In this document: positions 27,196 through 35,843 of the stretch, piece after piece
Position numbering within the stretch: the first letter of the stretch is position 1
Layout: the number at the start of each line of letters is the position of its first letter
Assembly: GCA_964602445.1 (NCBI GenBank)
Contig: CAZRQV010000005.1
Span: 32,548-96,547 of the forward strand
Direction of reading: 5' to 3'
Source of the DNA: HGM12587 sp964602445
GTDB lineage: Bacteria; Bacillota; Clostridia; Lachnospirales; Lachnospiraceae
Length of the DNA stretch: 64,000 nucleotides
Notes under the pieces: model-generated
Seen by the model: the letters and a program-made list of their open reading frames with translations, nothing else
Databases searched by the model: none
What the model was told of the DNA's origin: nothing
Program-made: the position numbers and the translations under genes

Positions 27196-27672
27196 CTATT
27201 TGAACAATTTATCAATGTTCTCTGCGCCTTCAGATGGAACTCTTCTGATTTCGAGTTCAACACCAAGGTCACGTAATTTGGCAAATGCAGCTACGTCGGC
27301 ATCATCAACAGCTACAGAACCTGCAACCTGTCTTTTGCCTTCTGCCATATGCATGTTACCAATGTTGACTTTTTTGATTGGTACTCCACCTTCAACAAGT
27401 CTTAAAACATCCTGAGGATTTTCACATACGATGAAGATCTTCTGTTTGTCTGAAGCTTTGTGGATTGTGGCACAAGTTTTTTCGATTGTCCAGTAACGCA
27501 TTGCAGCATAAGAAGGTGCTGCCATATCCATAAGTCCCTGACGAAGTGTGTTTCCTGCAACTTCATCATTAGCTACGAGGATAAGGTTTGCACCGATGCT
27601 TCCGCACCACTGTGTTGCAACCTGACCATGTACCAGTCTGTTGTCAATTCGTGTTAAAACAATGTTAGGCAT
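27196..27672 (-). CDS. PTS IIB component, mannose/fructose/sorbose family (AgaV-like)
   Basis: 158 residues. The phosphorylated His15 lies in RIDNRLVHGQV. It passes phosphate from the IIA protein (encoded 3 kb away) to the incoming sugar. AAGGAGGG lies upstream of the ATG. It is the first gene of the IIB-IIC-IID transcript. Confidence 0.95.
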   Translation of the reverse strand: MPNIVLTRIDNRLVHGQVATQWCGSIGANLILVANDEVAGNTLRQGLMDMAAPSYAAMRYWTIEKTCATIHKASDKQKIFIVCENPQDVLRLVEGGVPIKKVNIGNMHMAEGKRQVAGSVAVDDADVAAFAKLRDLGVELEIRRVPSEGAENIDKLFK

Positions 27673-27732
27673 TTTAACTTTTCCCTCCTTGATTATGTTT
27701 CCCCCCTGAATATCCCATTCAGAGTATACCTC

Positions 27733-27761
27733 ATTATAATTCTTAATCCCTTTATTGTCTT
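27733..27761 (-). promoter_or_regulatory. Promoter of the PTS IIB-IIC-IID unit
   Basis: On the minus strand, -35 AAGACA (27761-27756), a 17-base spacer and -10 TATAAT (27738-27733). A small CTGAAT...ATTCAG hairpin lies in the leader near 27705-27720. The weak -35 fits an activated promoter, possibly by the divergent AraC protein. Confidence 0.6.
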
Positions 27762-27843
27762 TGTGATTTTTATCAAAATTTTTGTTTATTTTAGTTTTTC
27801 TTTATTTTTTACCCACTTTTTTCATATATTTTTTTCTGTTTTA

Positions 27844-27871
27844 TGGACATTTTGCACAAATATGATATAAT
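27844..27871 (+). promoter_or_regulatory. Promoter of the AraC-type regulator
   Basis: TGGACA (27844-27849), a 16-base spacer and TATAAT (27866-27871), followed by GGAGG and the start codon at 27894, so the leader is very short. Confidence 0.65.
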
Positions 27872-27893
27872 ATTTTTTGTTGGAGGTAAAAGT

Positions 27894-29078
27894 ATGCAAT
27901 ACAAAACATCCAGTTCTCATTTCGAAAAATATGGTTCTGTTTACGATCAGCCGATTGATCTTGAGACAACGGGTATGATCTGTCGTGAAGGTGAAGCCAC
28001 CATCAAAGAAACAATTTCTCTTTTTTACTGTTTTGACTGTGAAGTCTATATCGAAGTACATAAAGGCATGGCTGCACTGATCGTCAGCGAGTTTCCGGAA
28101 ACCGACACCTTCGAAGCTTATGCAATCCATCGATATGTGAAGCTGCAGCCTCACATTTATTTTCAGGTCGTTGCAGTAAGTTCTCAGGTAAATTACCGCC
28201 TGATCACAGAAGATCAGTATATTTCTTCTTATCAGGTATTAAGTCCGGCATATCACTTTAACCGGATTCTTCCACAGGTACGTGTCCGGGAAATTTTAGG
28301 ATATTATTATTCTATCCGTGATTCCGGATATTGTTTTGAAGGAGAAAGCCACTCTTACTACGAACTGACTTACGTAGACCGCGGCACGCTGAGTACAGAA
28401 ATCGATGGTACTTCCTTCACTTTAAAGGAACGGGAACTGATCATCTATGGTCCCGGACAATTTCATAAACAGTTCATCAAGGAAGGATCTTCCTGTTCTT
28501 ATATTACAGTTCTGTTCGAATTGGATTCCACAGAAAACCATTTCGAATTCCTGTTGGACAAGGTCTTTCCTTATACAAAGAAGATTCACACTCTGGTCAA
28601 AACTTTCGTAAATGAAAGTTCTTCGCTGGTTCCGTATATGGACAGCCTCCTCTTATGTCTTTTTCAGGAGATCATCATCCGTCTGCTACAAAGTGAATTC
28701 ATCGCAGAGGAACATGATAAAAAGCCGGTTACGGATGCCCGCCAGCATTATCACGATGAACTTTTAGAAAAAATACTGACCTATATTGATGAAACAATCT
28801 ATGAACCAATCACGGTCGGGGAGATCTGCCAGAAGTTTTCCATGTCCAGATCTTCGCTCCAGATTCTTTTTAACGAAAATCTGAATCAGACACCAAAGAA
28901 ATATATTAACGAACTCAAATTAGAAAAGAGCCGTCAGCTCATCAGTGAAGGACGCTACACCATCAGTGAGATCGCTCTGATGCTCGGCTTTAACTCAATC
29001 CACTATTTTTCCAGAGCCTTTACCCAAAAATATAACATGGCTCCTACCGAATATTCCAGAACCTTGTTTAAAGGATAA
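27894..29078 (+). CDS. AraC family regulator with two cupin-like sensor regions
   Basis: 394 residues from the ATG at 27894 with GGAGG upstream; the longer frame runs through the promoter. The C-terminal AraC DNA-binding domain (about 290-394) has two helix-turn-helix units, with SRSSLQILF and the ISEIALMLGFNSIHYFSRAF segment. A cupin lies at about 145-235 (YVDRGTLSTEI, GPGQFHKQF). The first 120 residues form a further beta-rich segment that looks like a degenerate cupin, which is more than usual for this family. Its position between two amino-sugar units suggests it controls them; the effector may be the sugar or its phosphate. Confidence 0.88.
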   Translation: MQYKTSSSHFEKYGSVYDQPIDLETTGMICREGEATIKETISLFYCFDCEVYIEVHKGMAALIVSEFPETDTFEAYAIHRYVKLQPHIYFQVVAVSSQVNYRLITEDQYISSYQVLSPAYHFNRILPQVRVREILGYYYSIRDSGYCFEGESHSYYELTYVDRGTLSTEIDGTSFTLKERELIIYGPGQFHKQFIKEGSSCSYITVLFELDSTENHFEFLLDKVFPYTKKIHTLVKTFVNESSSLVPYMDSLLLCLFQEIIIRLLQSEFIAEEHDKKPVTDARQHYHDELLEKILTYIDETIYEPITVGEICQKFSMSRSSLQILFNENLNQTPKKYINELKLEKSRQLISEGRYTISEIALMLGFNSIHYFSRAFTQKYNMAPTEYSRTLFKG

Positions 29079-29137
29079 CTCTCATTCGTTCTGGACAGTA
29101 CCAAGCATTATTATCTTTTCTTGTATGGAGGTTTTTT

Positions 29138-30106
29138 ATGAACATTGGAATCATTGGAAACGGAATGATCGTAACGATGTTTCTGCAGGATGCGATGTCT
29201 GTCAAAGATGCCGTATTTTCTGCCATCTGTGTCCGTCCCCATAGTCTGGAAAAAGGAAAAGCAATCGCAGAAAAATATCATATCCCGCAAGTGGAAACAG
29301 ATTATGATACATTCCTGCAGAATGAACAGTTAGAAACCGTCTACATCGGCATCAGCAATACTGCTCATTACGAATATGCAAAAAAAGCATTGGAAGCCGG
29401 AAAACATGTCATTTTAGAAAAGCCGTTTACTGTAACCGGGAAAGAAGCAGAGGCATTGGCTTCTCTTGCAAAAGAAAAACAACTCTTTTTATGGGAAGCA
29501 TTTGTAATTCCATATCTTCCATCCTACCGGGTTGTCAAAAATGCCGTCGCTCAGGTAGGAACTGTAAAATTGATCCACTGCAACTACAGTAAGCACTCCA
29601 GCCGTTATGACCGATATTTAAAAGGAGAAGTTCTCCCGGCATTTGATCCGGCTCTGTCCGGCGGTGCTTTATACGACCTGAATATTTACAATCTGCATTT
29701 CACTCTCGGCTTATTCGGTGCCCCAAAAGCGGTACATTATTATCCGAACAAAGGCTACAACGGCATCGACACTTCCGGCACTGCCGTTTTAGAATATGAA
29801 GGTTTTCATGCAGTCTGCACTGCGGCGAAAGATTCTTCCAGTCCCGGATGTTTCACCATTCAGGGAGAAAAAGGAACCCTTCGAGGAGAAGGCTCTGTCA
29901 GCACGTTATCCAAAGTCCTGTTCCAGGACCGCACCTCTGCCGAAACGGTTCTCGGACAGTTTGAAAGCGACGTAAGGCTTTCCTATGAACTAGAAGAATT
30001 TATCCGACAGTATCAGGAAAAAGATTATGATTCCTGCTACCGGATGCTGGAACATTCTGTACTCACTGCAAAAATCGCAGAAGAACTCTATTCTCAGAAT
30101 TTCTGA
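29138..30106 (+). CDS. Gfo/Idh/MocA family oxidoreductase
   Basis: 322 residues. The Rossmann N-terminal half has GIIGNGMI, and the family EKP motif lies in VILEKPFTV. The C-terminal alpha/beta domain has LYDLNIYNLHFT. Family members oxidise or epimerise sugars with NAD(P), and some (GH109) hydrolyse alpha-GalNAc by an NAD-dependent route. It follows the AraC gene by about 60 bases with GGAGG before the ATG. No signal peptide, so it acts in the cytoplasm. The substrate is unknown. Confidence 0.85.
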   Translation: MNIGIIGNGMIVTMFLQDAMSVKDAVFSAICVRPHSLEKGKAIAEKYHIPQVETDYDTFLQNEQLETVYIGISNTAHYEYAKKALEAGKHVILEKPFTVTGKEAEALASLAKEKQLFLWEAFVIPYLPSYRVVKNAVAQVGTVKLIHCNYSKHSSRYDRYLKGEVLPAFDPALSGGALYDLNIYNLHFTLGLFGAPKAVHYYPNKGYNGIDTSGTAVLEYEGFHAVCTAAKDSSSPGCFTIQGEKGTLRGEGSVSTLSKVLFQDRTSAETVLGQFESDVRLSYELEEFIRQYQEKDYDSCYRMLEHSVLTAKIAEELYSQNF

Positions 30107-30125
30107 CAAACTTAATAGACAAAAG

Positions 30126-30172
30126 AAAGCTCCTGTTCCGGTGTTTTAATCCACCGAAACGGGAGCTTTTAT
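30126..30172. terminator. Bidirectional terminator
   Basis: AAAGCTCC (30126-30133) pairs with GGAGCTTT (30162-30169), with an inner CGGTG/CACCG stem and T-runs on both sides. It separates the oxidoreductase from the convergent YajC-like gene. Confidence 0.85.
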
Positions 30173-30186
30173 CATTTTAATTCTGA

Positions 30187-30474
30187 TTAATTTTTGATCA
30201 ATGACTGAATTGCATATCTGGAAATTGTAATAACAGTTCCTTTTGCAACTTCAACATTTACTACTTCATCGTTGTCATTAATGCCGACTACTTTACCATA
30301 CATACCGCCACAGCAGATAACTTTGCATCCGATGGCAAGTGTTGTATGAACTTCTTCTAACTCTCCGCGGCGTTTTCTAACATTGATTGCAGAAACCAGA
30401 GAAATTCCAAGTGCTACGACAATGATCACAACAAACAGCGTACCACAGGTCCAGCCGATTACTTCCCAATTCAT
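30187..30474 (-). CDS. YajC-like single-pass membrane protein
   Basis: 95 residues. A membrane segment (about 8-28) is followed by the YajC-type domain: KRRGELEEVHTTL, GCKVICCGGMYGKVVGI, and a VTISRYAI-type end. It is the last gene of the agaS-IIA transcript, 3 bases after the IIA stop. YajC-like genes also occur in mannose-family PTS operons of streptococci, so here it is probably an accessory of the transporter rather than the Sec subunit (inference). Confidence 0.8.
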   Translation of the reverse strand: MNWEVIGWTCGTLFVVIIVVALGISLVSAINVRKRRGELEEVHTTLAIGCKVICCGGMYGKVVGINDNDEVVNVEVAKGTVITISRYAIQSLIKN

Positions 30475-30477
30475 AAA

Positions 30478-30915
30478 TTAGATACCGTCCTCATCTTCAG
30501 TTTCTTCAGCACGTGCAACTAATTCAAAACGAACGATACTATCTTTTCCTTCTGGGATCATAGCTTCTGCCAGATCTAATGGATTGTCAAATACTGCTGT
30601 CATGGTAGAACTTGCAACTAACAGCGGAAGGTTGGTTCCTGTAAGAACTTCGATTGCCTGATCCGGACGTTCGAATTTACATTCTACTGCTGTTTTAAAT
30701 GGTGATCCTCCCGGTAAATCAGAAAGTACTAAAACACCATCATATTCTTTTAAAGAATCGAGTGCTTTATTTAAGTTGTCTTTCAGAATTTCAATAGAAT
30801 GATCTGCTTCAAAATCAACGTATGCTACGTTTGGCTGTGCGCCTGCGATCAGTTCCAGACTGGAACCTAAACCTGTAGCGAAATGGCCGTGGCCTGTAAC
30901 TAATAAACCAAGCAT
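30478..30915 (-). CDS. PTS IIA component, mannose family (AgaF-like)
   Basis: 145 residues. The phospho-accepting His9 lies in TGHGHFATG, and VLSDLPGGSPF is the second family motif. It receives phosphate from HPr and passes it to IIB. It follows agaS by about 20 bases with AGGAGG at its start. Encoding IIA apart from IIBCD is seen in some aga loci. Confidence 0.94.
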   Translation of the reverse strand: MLGLLVTGHGHFATGLGSSLELIAGAQPNVAYVDFEADHSIEILKDNLNKALDSLKEYDGVLVLSDLPGGSPFKTAVECKFERPDQAIEVLTGTNLPLLVASSTMTAVFDNPLDLAEAMIPEGKDSIVRFELVARAEETEDEDGI

Positions 30916-30936
30916 GGGTTTACTCCTCCTAACTAA

Positions 30937-32112
30937 TTATTTTGTATATGGATATAATGTAACACCTTTTACAACACGGTTAACTTCACCTGTTGGGCAT
31001 GGATTATCCGGAGTGATGTCCAGTGCCAGAGATTTCATAACTGCCAGTGTCTGTGCAAATAAAATGTATTCTAATCCAAGAACAACATTTTCCATCGCTT
31101 CTCCGGAATTAATCTGGATCTGATAGTTTACAAGATCATCTAATCCTTCACATGCTGTGTTGTAAACTGCAACAATCTTGTTGCCTTTTCTCTGAGGACC
31201 CATTTCTTTGATCAGGTCTAATTCATATTTACGCTGATATTCATCATCGCTTAAGTAAACAACAGTTAATGTTGTATCATCGATGATAGATTTTGGTCCA
31301 TGACGGAATCCAAGTGGTGTATCAAACATTGTAGCAACTTTACCAGCTGTTAATTCCAGCATTTTCAGTGCGGATTCCTGTGCAACACCTTTCAGTCCAA
31401 CTGCTCCAAGGTAAACGATACGTTCGAAGTTGAATTCGTCAACGATTGCCTGAACCTGTCCGTAGTTGTTGTCTAAGAATTCCTGACCTGCAGCGATGAT
31501 CTTATCAATCTGAGCTGTGATTGCATCAAGTTCATCTAAGTTAAATGCAAGATAAGTTGCAAGATACATATTTGTAAAGCTTGATGTCATTGCGAAAGAC
31601 TGGTCATGTGTTTCATCTGTTAAGTTGATTGCAAAACAGTTGTCATGTGTTTCTGCCATTTTAGAAAGAGCACCGTTTTTGTTACATGTAACAAATAAGT
31701 GATATAAGTTTTCACAAACAGCTTCTGCATTATCTACTGCACCTGTAGATTCCGGAGAGTTTCCTGAACGTCCGAAGCTTACAAGGATGGTAGGTTTTGT
31801 TTTGGAAAGATAGTTTTCCGGAGCCGGAACGATGTCTGTTGTTCCGAAAGATTTTGCTTTGTGATCATATTTTTTGTTTAATGCCTGATATAAAGAATTA
31901 CCAACGAATTCACTTGTTCCTGCACCTGTCAATACGATATCAAAATCATCTGCTTTTACAACCTGATCGATAAAAGCCTGAAGCTCATCTTTGCATGCTG
32001 CGATCTGAGCACATGTTTTTTTCCATGTAGCCGGCTGCTGATAAATTTCGCTCAGTGTAAATACTGATGATGTAGCCTGCATTTTTTCGTCTGAAATATT
32101 AAAAATAGCCAT
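30937..32112 (-). CDS. agaS: AgaS-type SIS domain sugar-phosphate deaminase/isomerase
   Basis: 391 residues with two SIS domains: an N-terminal one with LTGAGTSEFVGNS and VSFGRSGNSPES, and a C-terminal one with YLGAVGLKGVAQESALK and the GFRHGPKS segment. The C-terminus has NPCPTGEVNRVVKGV. The family deaminates galactosamine-6-P to tagatose-6-P. It is the first gene of a unit with IIA and YajC-like genes and is divergent from the deacetylase. Confidence 0.92.
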   Translation of the reverse strand: MAIFNISDEKMQATSSVFTLSEIYQQPATWKKTCAQIAACKDELQAFIDQVVKADDFDIVLTGAGTSEFVGNSLYQALNKKYDHKAKSFGTTDIVPAPENYLSKTKPTILVSFGRSGNSPESTGAVDNAEAVCENLYHLFVTCNKNGALSKMAETHDNCFAINLTDETHDQSFAMTSSFTNMYLATYLAFNLDELDAITAQIDKIIAAGQEFLDNNYGQVQAIVDEFNFERIVYLGAVGLKGVAQESALKMLELTAGKVATMFDTPLGFRHGPKSIIDDTTLTVVYLSDDEYQRKYELDLIKEMGPQRKGNKIVAVYNTACEGLDDLVNYQIQINSGEAMENVVLGLEYILFAQTLAVMKSLALDITPDNPCPTGEVNRVVKGVTLYPYTK

Positions 32113-32156
32113 TGCGAGTATACCTCCTATATTTTTTCATTTTCATAGCTATTTTA

Positions 32157-32253
32157 ATTCTATCAGAAACACCAAAAAATACAATATACCAATTAAAATA
32201 AATAATTTTTTAGTTAAAAAATACAACCCATTTCTATGGATAAATGATATAAT
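32157..32253. promoter_or_regulatory. Divergent promoter region agaS / deacetylase
   Basis: For agaS on the minus strand: -35 TTGTAT (32184-32179), 16 bases, -10 TAGAAT (32162-32157). For the deacetylase on the plus strand: -10 TATAAT (32248-32253) with no good -35, as in activated promoters. AAAAAATACAA occurs twice between them (near 32175 and 32216), a possible operator. Confidence 0.5.
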
Positions 32254-32321
32254 GTATTCAGAAAATTATGCTTTCTGTACTTTTCCATACAGCCAGCATA
32301 GAAACAAACAGGAGGTTTTTT

Positions 32322-33461
32322 ATGATTATTCAGAGTAAAAAAGTATGGCTCGCTGATCAGTTTACAGGTGCAGCGATCGAAATGAATAACGGAAAGATCA
32401 CCGGCATCTTTCCATACGGAACCAAAGAAGTAGACGTAGACTACGGCGACAAACGAATCGTACCTGGTTTCATGGACATTCACTGCCACGGTGCCTTCGG
32501 CTTCGATACTAACGATGCCAACGAAGAAGGTTTACGTGCATGGACCAAAGGAATCGTTTCAGAAGGAACCACTTCCTTCCTTGCAACTACCATTACACAG
32601 AGCGAAGAAGTTCTGACCAACGCAGTTGCAAACGTTGCCAAAGTTATGGAAGAAGGATATGAAGGTGCTGAAATCCTTGGTATCCATTTCGAAGGACCAT
32701 ACCTTGATATGGTTTATAAGGGAGCACAGCCGGAACAGCACATTGTAAAAGGTACCATCGAACAGTTCGAACGCTATCAGAAAGCAGCCAAAGGAAATAT
32801 CAAATATATCACTATGGCAACGGAAACAGATGAAGATTTCGAGCTGACAAAATATCTTGCTGAAAATGATGTAGTAGTCAGCATCGGTCATTCTGCAGCT
32901 ACTTATGAAGAAGCGGTAATGGCATGGGCAAACGGTGCAAGATCCATGACTCACGTATACAATGGTATGTCACCATTCAATCACCGCAAAAACGGCCTGG
33001 TAGGTGCAGCTTACAGACTCCGCACTATGTACGGAGAAATCATCTGCGACGGAAACCACTCTACACCGGCAGCTTTAAATAACTACTTCATGAGCAAAGG
33101 ACCGGATTACTCTATCATGGTTTCTGATGCACTGATGGCAAAAGGCTCACCAGCAGGTTCTAAATTTATCTTCGGCGGCAATGAAATCGAAATCTACGAA
33201 GACGGAAGCGCACATCTGACTTCTACCGGCGGACTTGCAGGTTCTACTTTAAGATTAAATGAAGGACTTCGTATTCTTGTAGAAGAAGCTATGGTTCCAT
33301 TTAACTATGCTTTAAATTCCTGTACGATCAACCCGGCTCGCTGCTTAGGTCTTGATGACCGCAAGGGAAGTATCATGACAGGAAAAGATGCGGATATCGT
33401 TGTTCTGGATACGGATTACAGTGTCATCCAGACTTACTGCCGCGGCGAAGCAAAATTATAA
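32322..33461 (+). CDS. N-acetylhexosamine-6-phosphate deacetylase (NagA/AgaA)
   Basis: 379 residues from the ATG at 32322 with AGGAGG upstream. An amidohydrolase with metal-binding MDIHCHGAFG, HFEGPY, SIGHSAATYEEA, HVYNGMSPFNHR and the catalytic Asp in VSDALMAKG. It removes acetate from GalNAc-6-P or GlcNAc-6-P. Clustering with agaS and GatZ favours GalNAc-6-P; nagB nearby keeps GlcNAc-6-P possible. I therefore do not choose between nagA and agaA. Confidence 0.93.
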   Translation: MIIQSKKVWLADQFTGAAIEMNNGKITGIFPYGTKEVDVDYGDKRIVPGFMDIHCHGAFGFDTNDANEEGLRAWTKGIVSEGTTSFLATTITQSEEVLTNAVANVAKVMEEGYEGAEILGIHFEGPYLDMVYKGAQPEQHIVKGTIEQFERYQKAAKGNIKYITMATETDEDFELTKYLAENDVVVSIGHSAATYEEAVMAWANGARSMTHVYNGMSPFNHRKNGLVGAAYRLRTMYGEIICDGNHSTPAALNNYFMSKGPDYSIMVSDALMAKGSPAGSKFIFGGNEIEIYEDGSAHLTSTGGLAGSTLRLNEGLRILVEEAMVPFNYALNSCTINPARCLGLDDRKGSIMTGKDADIVVLDTDYSVIQTYCRGEAKL

Positions 33462-33492
33462 AATAATATATACCCCCAGGAGGATTGATAAC

Positions 33493-34788
33493 ATGAAACA
33501 TCCAATGCAGGAAATGATGGAAAAACGCAGACAGGGAATCAAATGCGGTATTCCTTCTTATTGCAGTGCAAACGAACTGGTGCTTGAAACAGCACTTCGT
33601 CGTGCAAAACTTTTAAACCAGCCGGTTCTGATCGAAGCTACCGCAAATCAGGTAAACCAGTACGGCGGTTACACAGGAATGCTTCCAAAAGATTTCTACA
33701 AATTAGTATTAGATATGGCATCTGAAATCGGTGTACCGGAACAGCAGGTGATCTTAGCCGGAGACCATTTAGGACCTCTGACATGGCAGAACCTTCCGGA
33801 AGCAGAAGCAATGGAAAAATCCATTGAATTAGTTTATCAGTATGCCCGTGCAGGATTTACAAAGATCCACTTAGACACCAGCATGAAGGTTGCTGATGAT
33901 GCAGAAGGACTTCTTTCTACAGAAGTGATCGCCCGCCGTGGTGCAACTCTGTACAAAGCAGCCATCAAAGGTTATGAAGAATTAAAAGCAGAAAAACCAG
34001 AAGCAATGCGTCCGGTATTTGTCATCGGTTCTGAAGTTCCGATTCCGGGCGGTGCTCAGGAAGCAGAAGACTCTTTAGCAGTGACAAGCGTAGAAGCATT
34101 CAAAGATACCGTTGCTACTTACAAACGTGTATGGGCAGAAGAAGGCGTTGCTGACGGTATGAACGATGTCATCGCAGTTGTTGTTCAGCCGGGTGTTGAA
34201 TTCGGTGATGATCAGGTATTCTTATATGATCACGATGCAGCTACAGAATTATGTGCAGCATTAAAAGATTTCCCGGAAGTATGTTTCGAAGGTCATTCTA
34301 CAGACTATCAGAGTGCTGCATGTTTAAAAGCCATGGTAGAAGACGGTATCGCAATCCTGAAAGTAGGTCCGGCTTTAACTTATGGTTTAAGAGAAGCTTT
34401 ATTCTCCATGAGTCTGATGGAAAATGAACTGGTACCTGAAGAAGAACGTTCTAACTTCATCGATGTTCTCGAAAAAGTAATGTTAGACAACCCGGGCAAC
34501 TGGCAGAAACATTACCACGGAGACGAAAAACAGCTTCATCTGGCAAGAAAATACAGCTTCTCCGACCGTGCACGTTACTACATCGGACAGCCGGAAGTTG
34601 TTGCTGCTATGAACAAACTGTTTGATAACTTAAACACACATAAGATTCCTTTAAATATGCTTCACCAGTACATGCCATTAACTTATGCAAAAGTTCGTGA
34701 TGGTGTACTTCCTTTAGATGCCAAAGAACTGGCTATGGACGGCGTTACAAACTTCATGCTTGATTACGAATACGCCGTAACACTGTAA
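33493..34788 (+). CDS. Tagatose-1,6-bisphosphate aldolase accessory subunit (GatZ/KbaZ)
   Basis: 431 residues from the ATG at 33493 with AGGAGG upstream; a 35-residue extension overlapping the deacetylase is rejected. Family segments: GIPSYCSANELVLE, LIEATANQVNQYGGYTGM, AGDHLGPLTWQ and FEGHSTDYQ. GatZ/KbaZ stabilises and activates the GatY/KbaY catalytic subunit. No GatY gene is next to it; the nearest candidate is at 22924-23769. Confidence 0.92.
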   Translation: MKHPMQEMMEKRRQGIKCGIPSYCSANELVLETALRRAKLLNQPVLIEATANQVNQYGGYTGMLPKDFYKLVLDMASEIGVPEQQVILAGDHLGPLTWQNLPEAEAMEKSIELVYQYARAGFTKIHLDTSMKVADDAEGLLSTEVIARRGATLYKAAIKGYEELKAEKPEAMRPVFVIGSEVPIPGGAQEAEDSLAVTSVEAFKDTVATYKRVWAEEGVADGMNDVIAVVVQPGVEFGDDQVFLYDHDAATELCAALKDFPEVCFEGHSTDYQSAACLKAMVEDGIAILKVGPALTYGLREALFSMSLMENELVPEEERSNFIDVLEKVMLDNPGNWQKHYHGDEKQLHLARKYSFSDRARYYIGQPEVVAAMNKLFDNLNTHKIPLNMLHQYMPLTYAKVRDGVLPLDAKELAMDGVTNFMLDYEYAVTL

Positions 34789-34801
34789 GGAATCGTAACC
34801 T

Positions 34802-35671
34802 ATGATAAACAGTTTAATTATTTTAGGAATTCTCATCGTTTTATTCGTAGTGATCCTTTTGATTGCAAGCCTGAAAGCGCGCAAGATCAATGAAATGTAT
34901 CCGGAAACGAAGGAAACTGTATCAATTTCCAAAGACGATGACTTCGAAACCATTTTAAAAAAATTTCAGGTTCCTGAAGACTATCATAAGATCGTAATCT
35001 CACAGTCACGAAACTATTCTGTAGTAAACTGTCCTGCAGTTTTATGGATTGCAGAGGATAAAATCAAAGTTCTCGTATTAAAATCTCAGCCTTTTGTTGC
35101 AGAAGAAGAAATCGAAGACTTTGCTTATATCAGTTCCTCTCCATTTGTAAATTTCAGACAGTTTGACGGAACAGAATTTCCAGACTGGGCAGGACAGAGC
35201 GATGAAATCAAAGAGCTTTTCCTTCCATATGTAGAATTAACCAATGCACCGGGCGGTATCGACCGCACCAGACAGCAGTACTGGGCAGGTACCATCTGTG
35301 TATATGCACCGTCCATGGCAGAAATTTTCCGCATGTTCGGAAAACCACTTTCAGAATACCAGCTTACCATCGACAATCCGAAACGGATGAGAGAAGATGG
35401 TGCCATTCCGGCAGATCTGCTGGCACAGTATCACGAAGCGAAAGAAGCTGCTGCCAAAGAAGCAGAACGTGCAGCTTCCAATGAAGAAATGAATGCTGTC
35501 TGGGAAGCAATCAAACGTCTGGAAAACCAGAACAAAGAAGAGATCAGCACCGAAGAGATCAACAAACTCAATGCTTATCTGATCTCCGAAAAACGCTTTG
35601 AAGATTTGGAACGAAGCACAACGGACAAAGAATTCCAGAAGGAACTTTTAAAACAATTTCAATCCAAATAA
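34802..35671 (+). CDS. Membrane-anchored protein of unknown function at the end of the amino-sugar operon
   Basis: 289 residues. One N-terminal membrane segment (about 4-24) is followed by a soluble alpha/beta domain (about 40-185) and a charged, helical C-terminus (about 200-289; Ala/Glu/Lys-rich, probably coiled coil). It begins 13 bases after GatZ and is followed by a strong terminator, so it belongs to the deacetylase-GatZ unit. The Lys/Arg after the membrane segment suggest the soluble part is cytoplasmic. I recognise no family. Confidence 0.8.
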   Translation: MINSLIILGILIVLFVVILLIASLKARKINEMYPETKETVSISKDDDFETILKKFQVPEDYHKIVISQSRNYSVVNCPAVLWIAEDKIKVLVLKSQPFVAEEEIEDFAYISSSPFVNFRQFDGTEFPDWAGQSDEIKELFLPYVELTNAPGGIDRTRQQYWAGTICVYAPSMAEIFRMFGKPLSEYQLTIDNPKRMREDGAIPADLLAQYHEAKEAAAKEAERAASNEEMNAVWEAIKRLENQNKEEISTEEINKLNAYLISEKRFEDLERSTTDKEFQKELLKQFQSK

Positions 35672-35687
35672 GTTTTTATGACTTAAC

Positions 35688-35727
35688 AAAAATCCGCCGG
35701 ATTCTCAGGAATCCGACGGATTTTTTT
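35688..35727. terminator. Strong bidirectional terminator
   Basis: A 15-base stem with one mismatch (AAATCCG.CGGATTC against GAATCCG.CGGATTT), loop TCAG, then T7 on the plus strand and a T-run on the minus strand. Confidence 0.92.
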
Positions 35728-35843
35728 CTTTGCTTTCACTGAAATGCTACGATTCTTCCACTCTTTCAAATACAAGCATAACGGTAACTGTGAAAACTGT
35801 TCTTCCTTTTTTCTTCCACTTCTAAGAATTTTCATACGGGATT

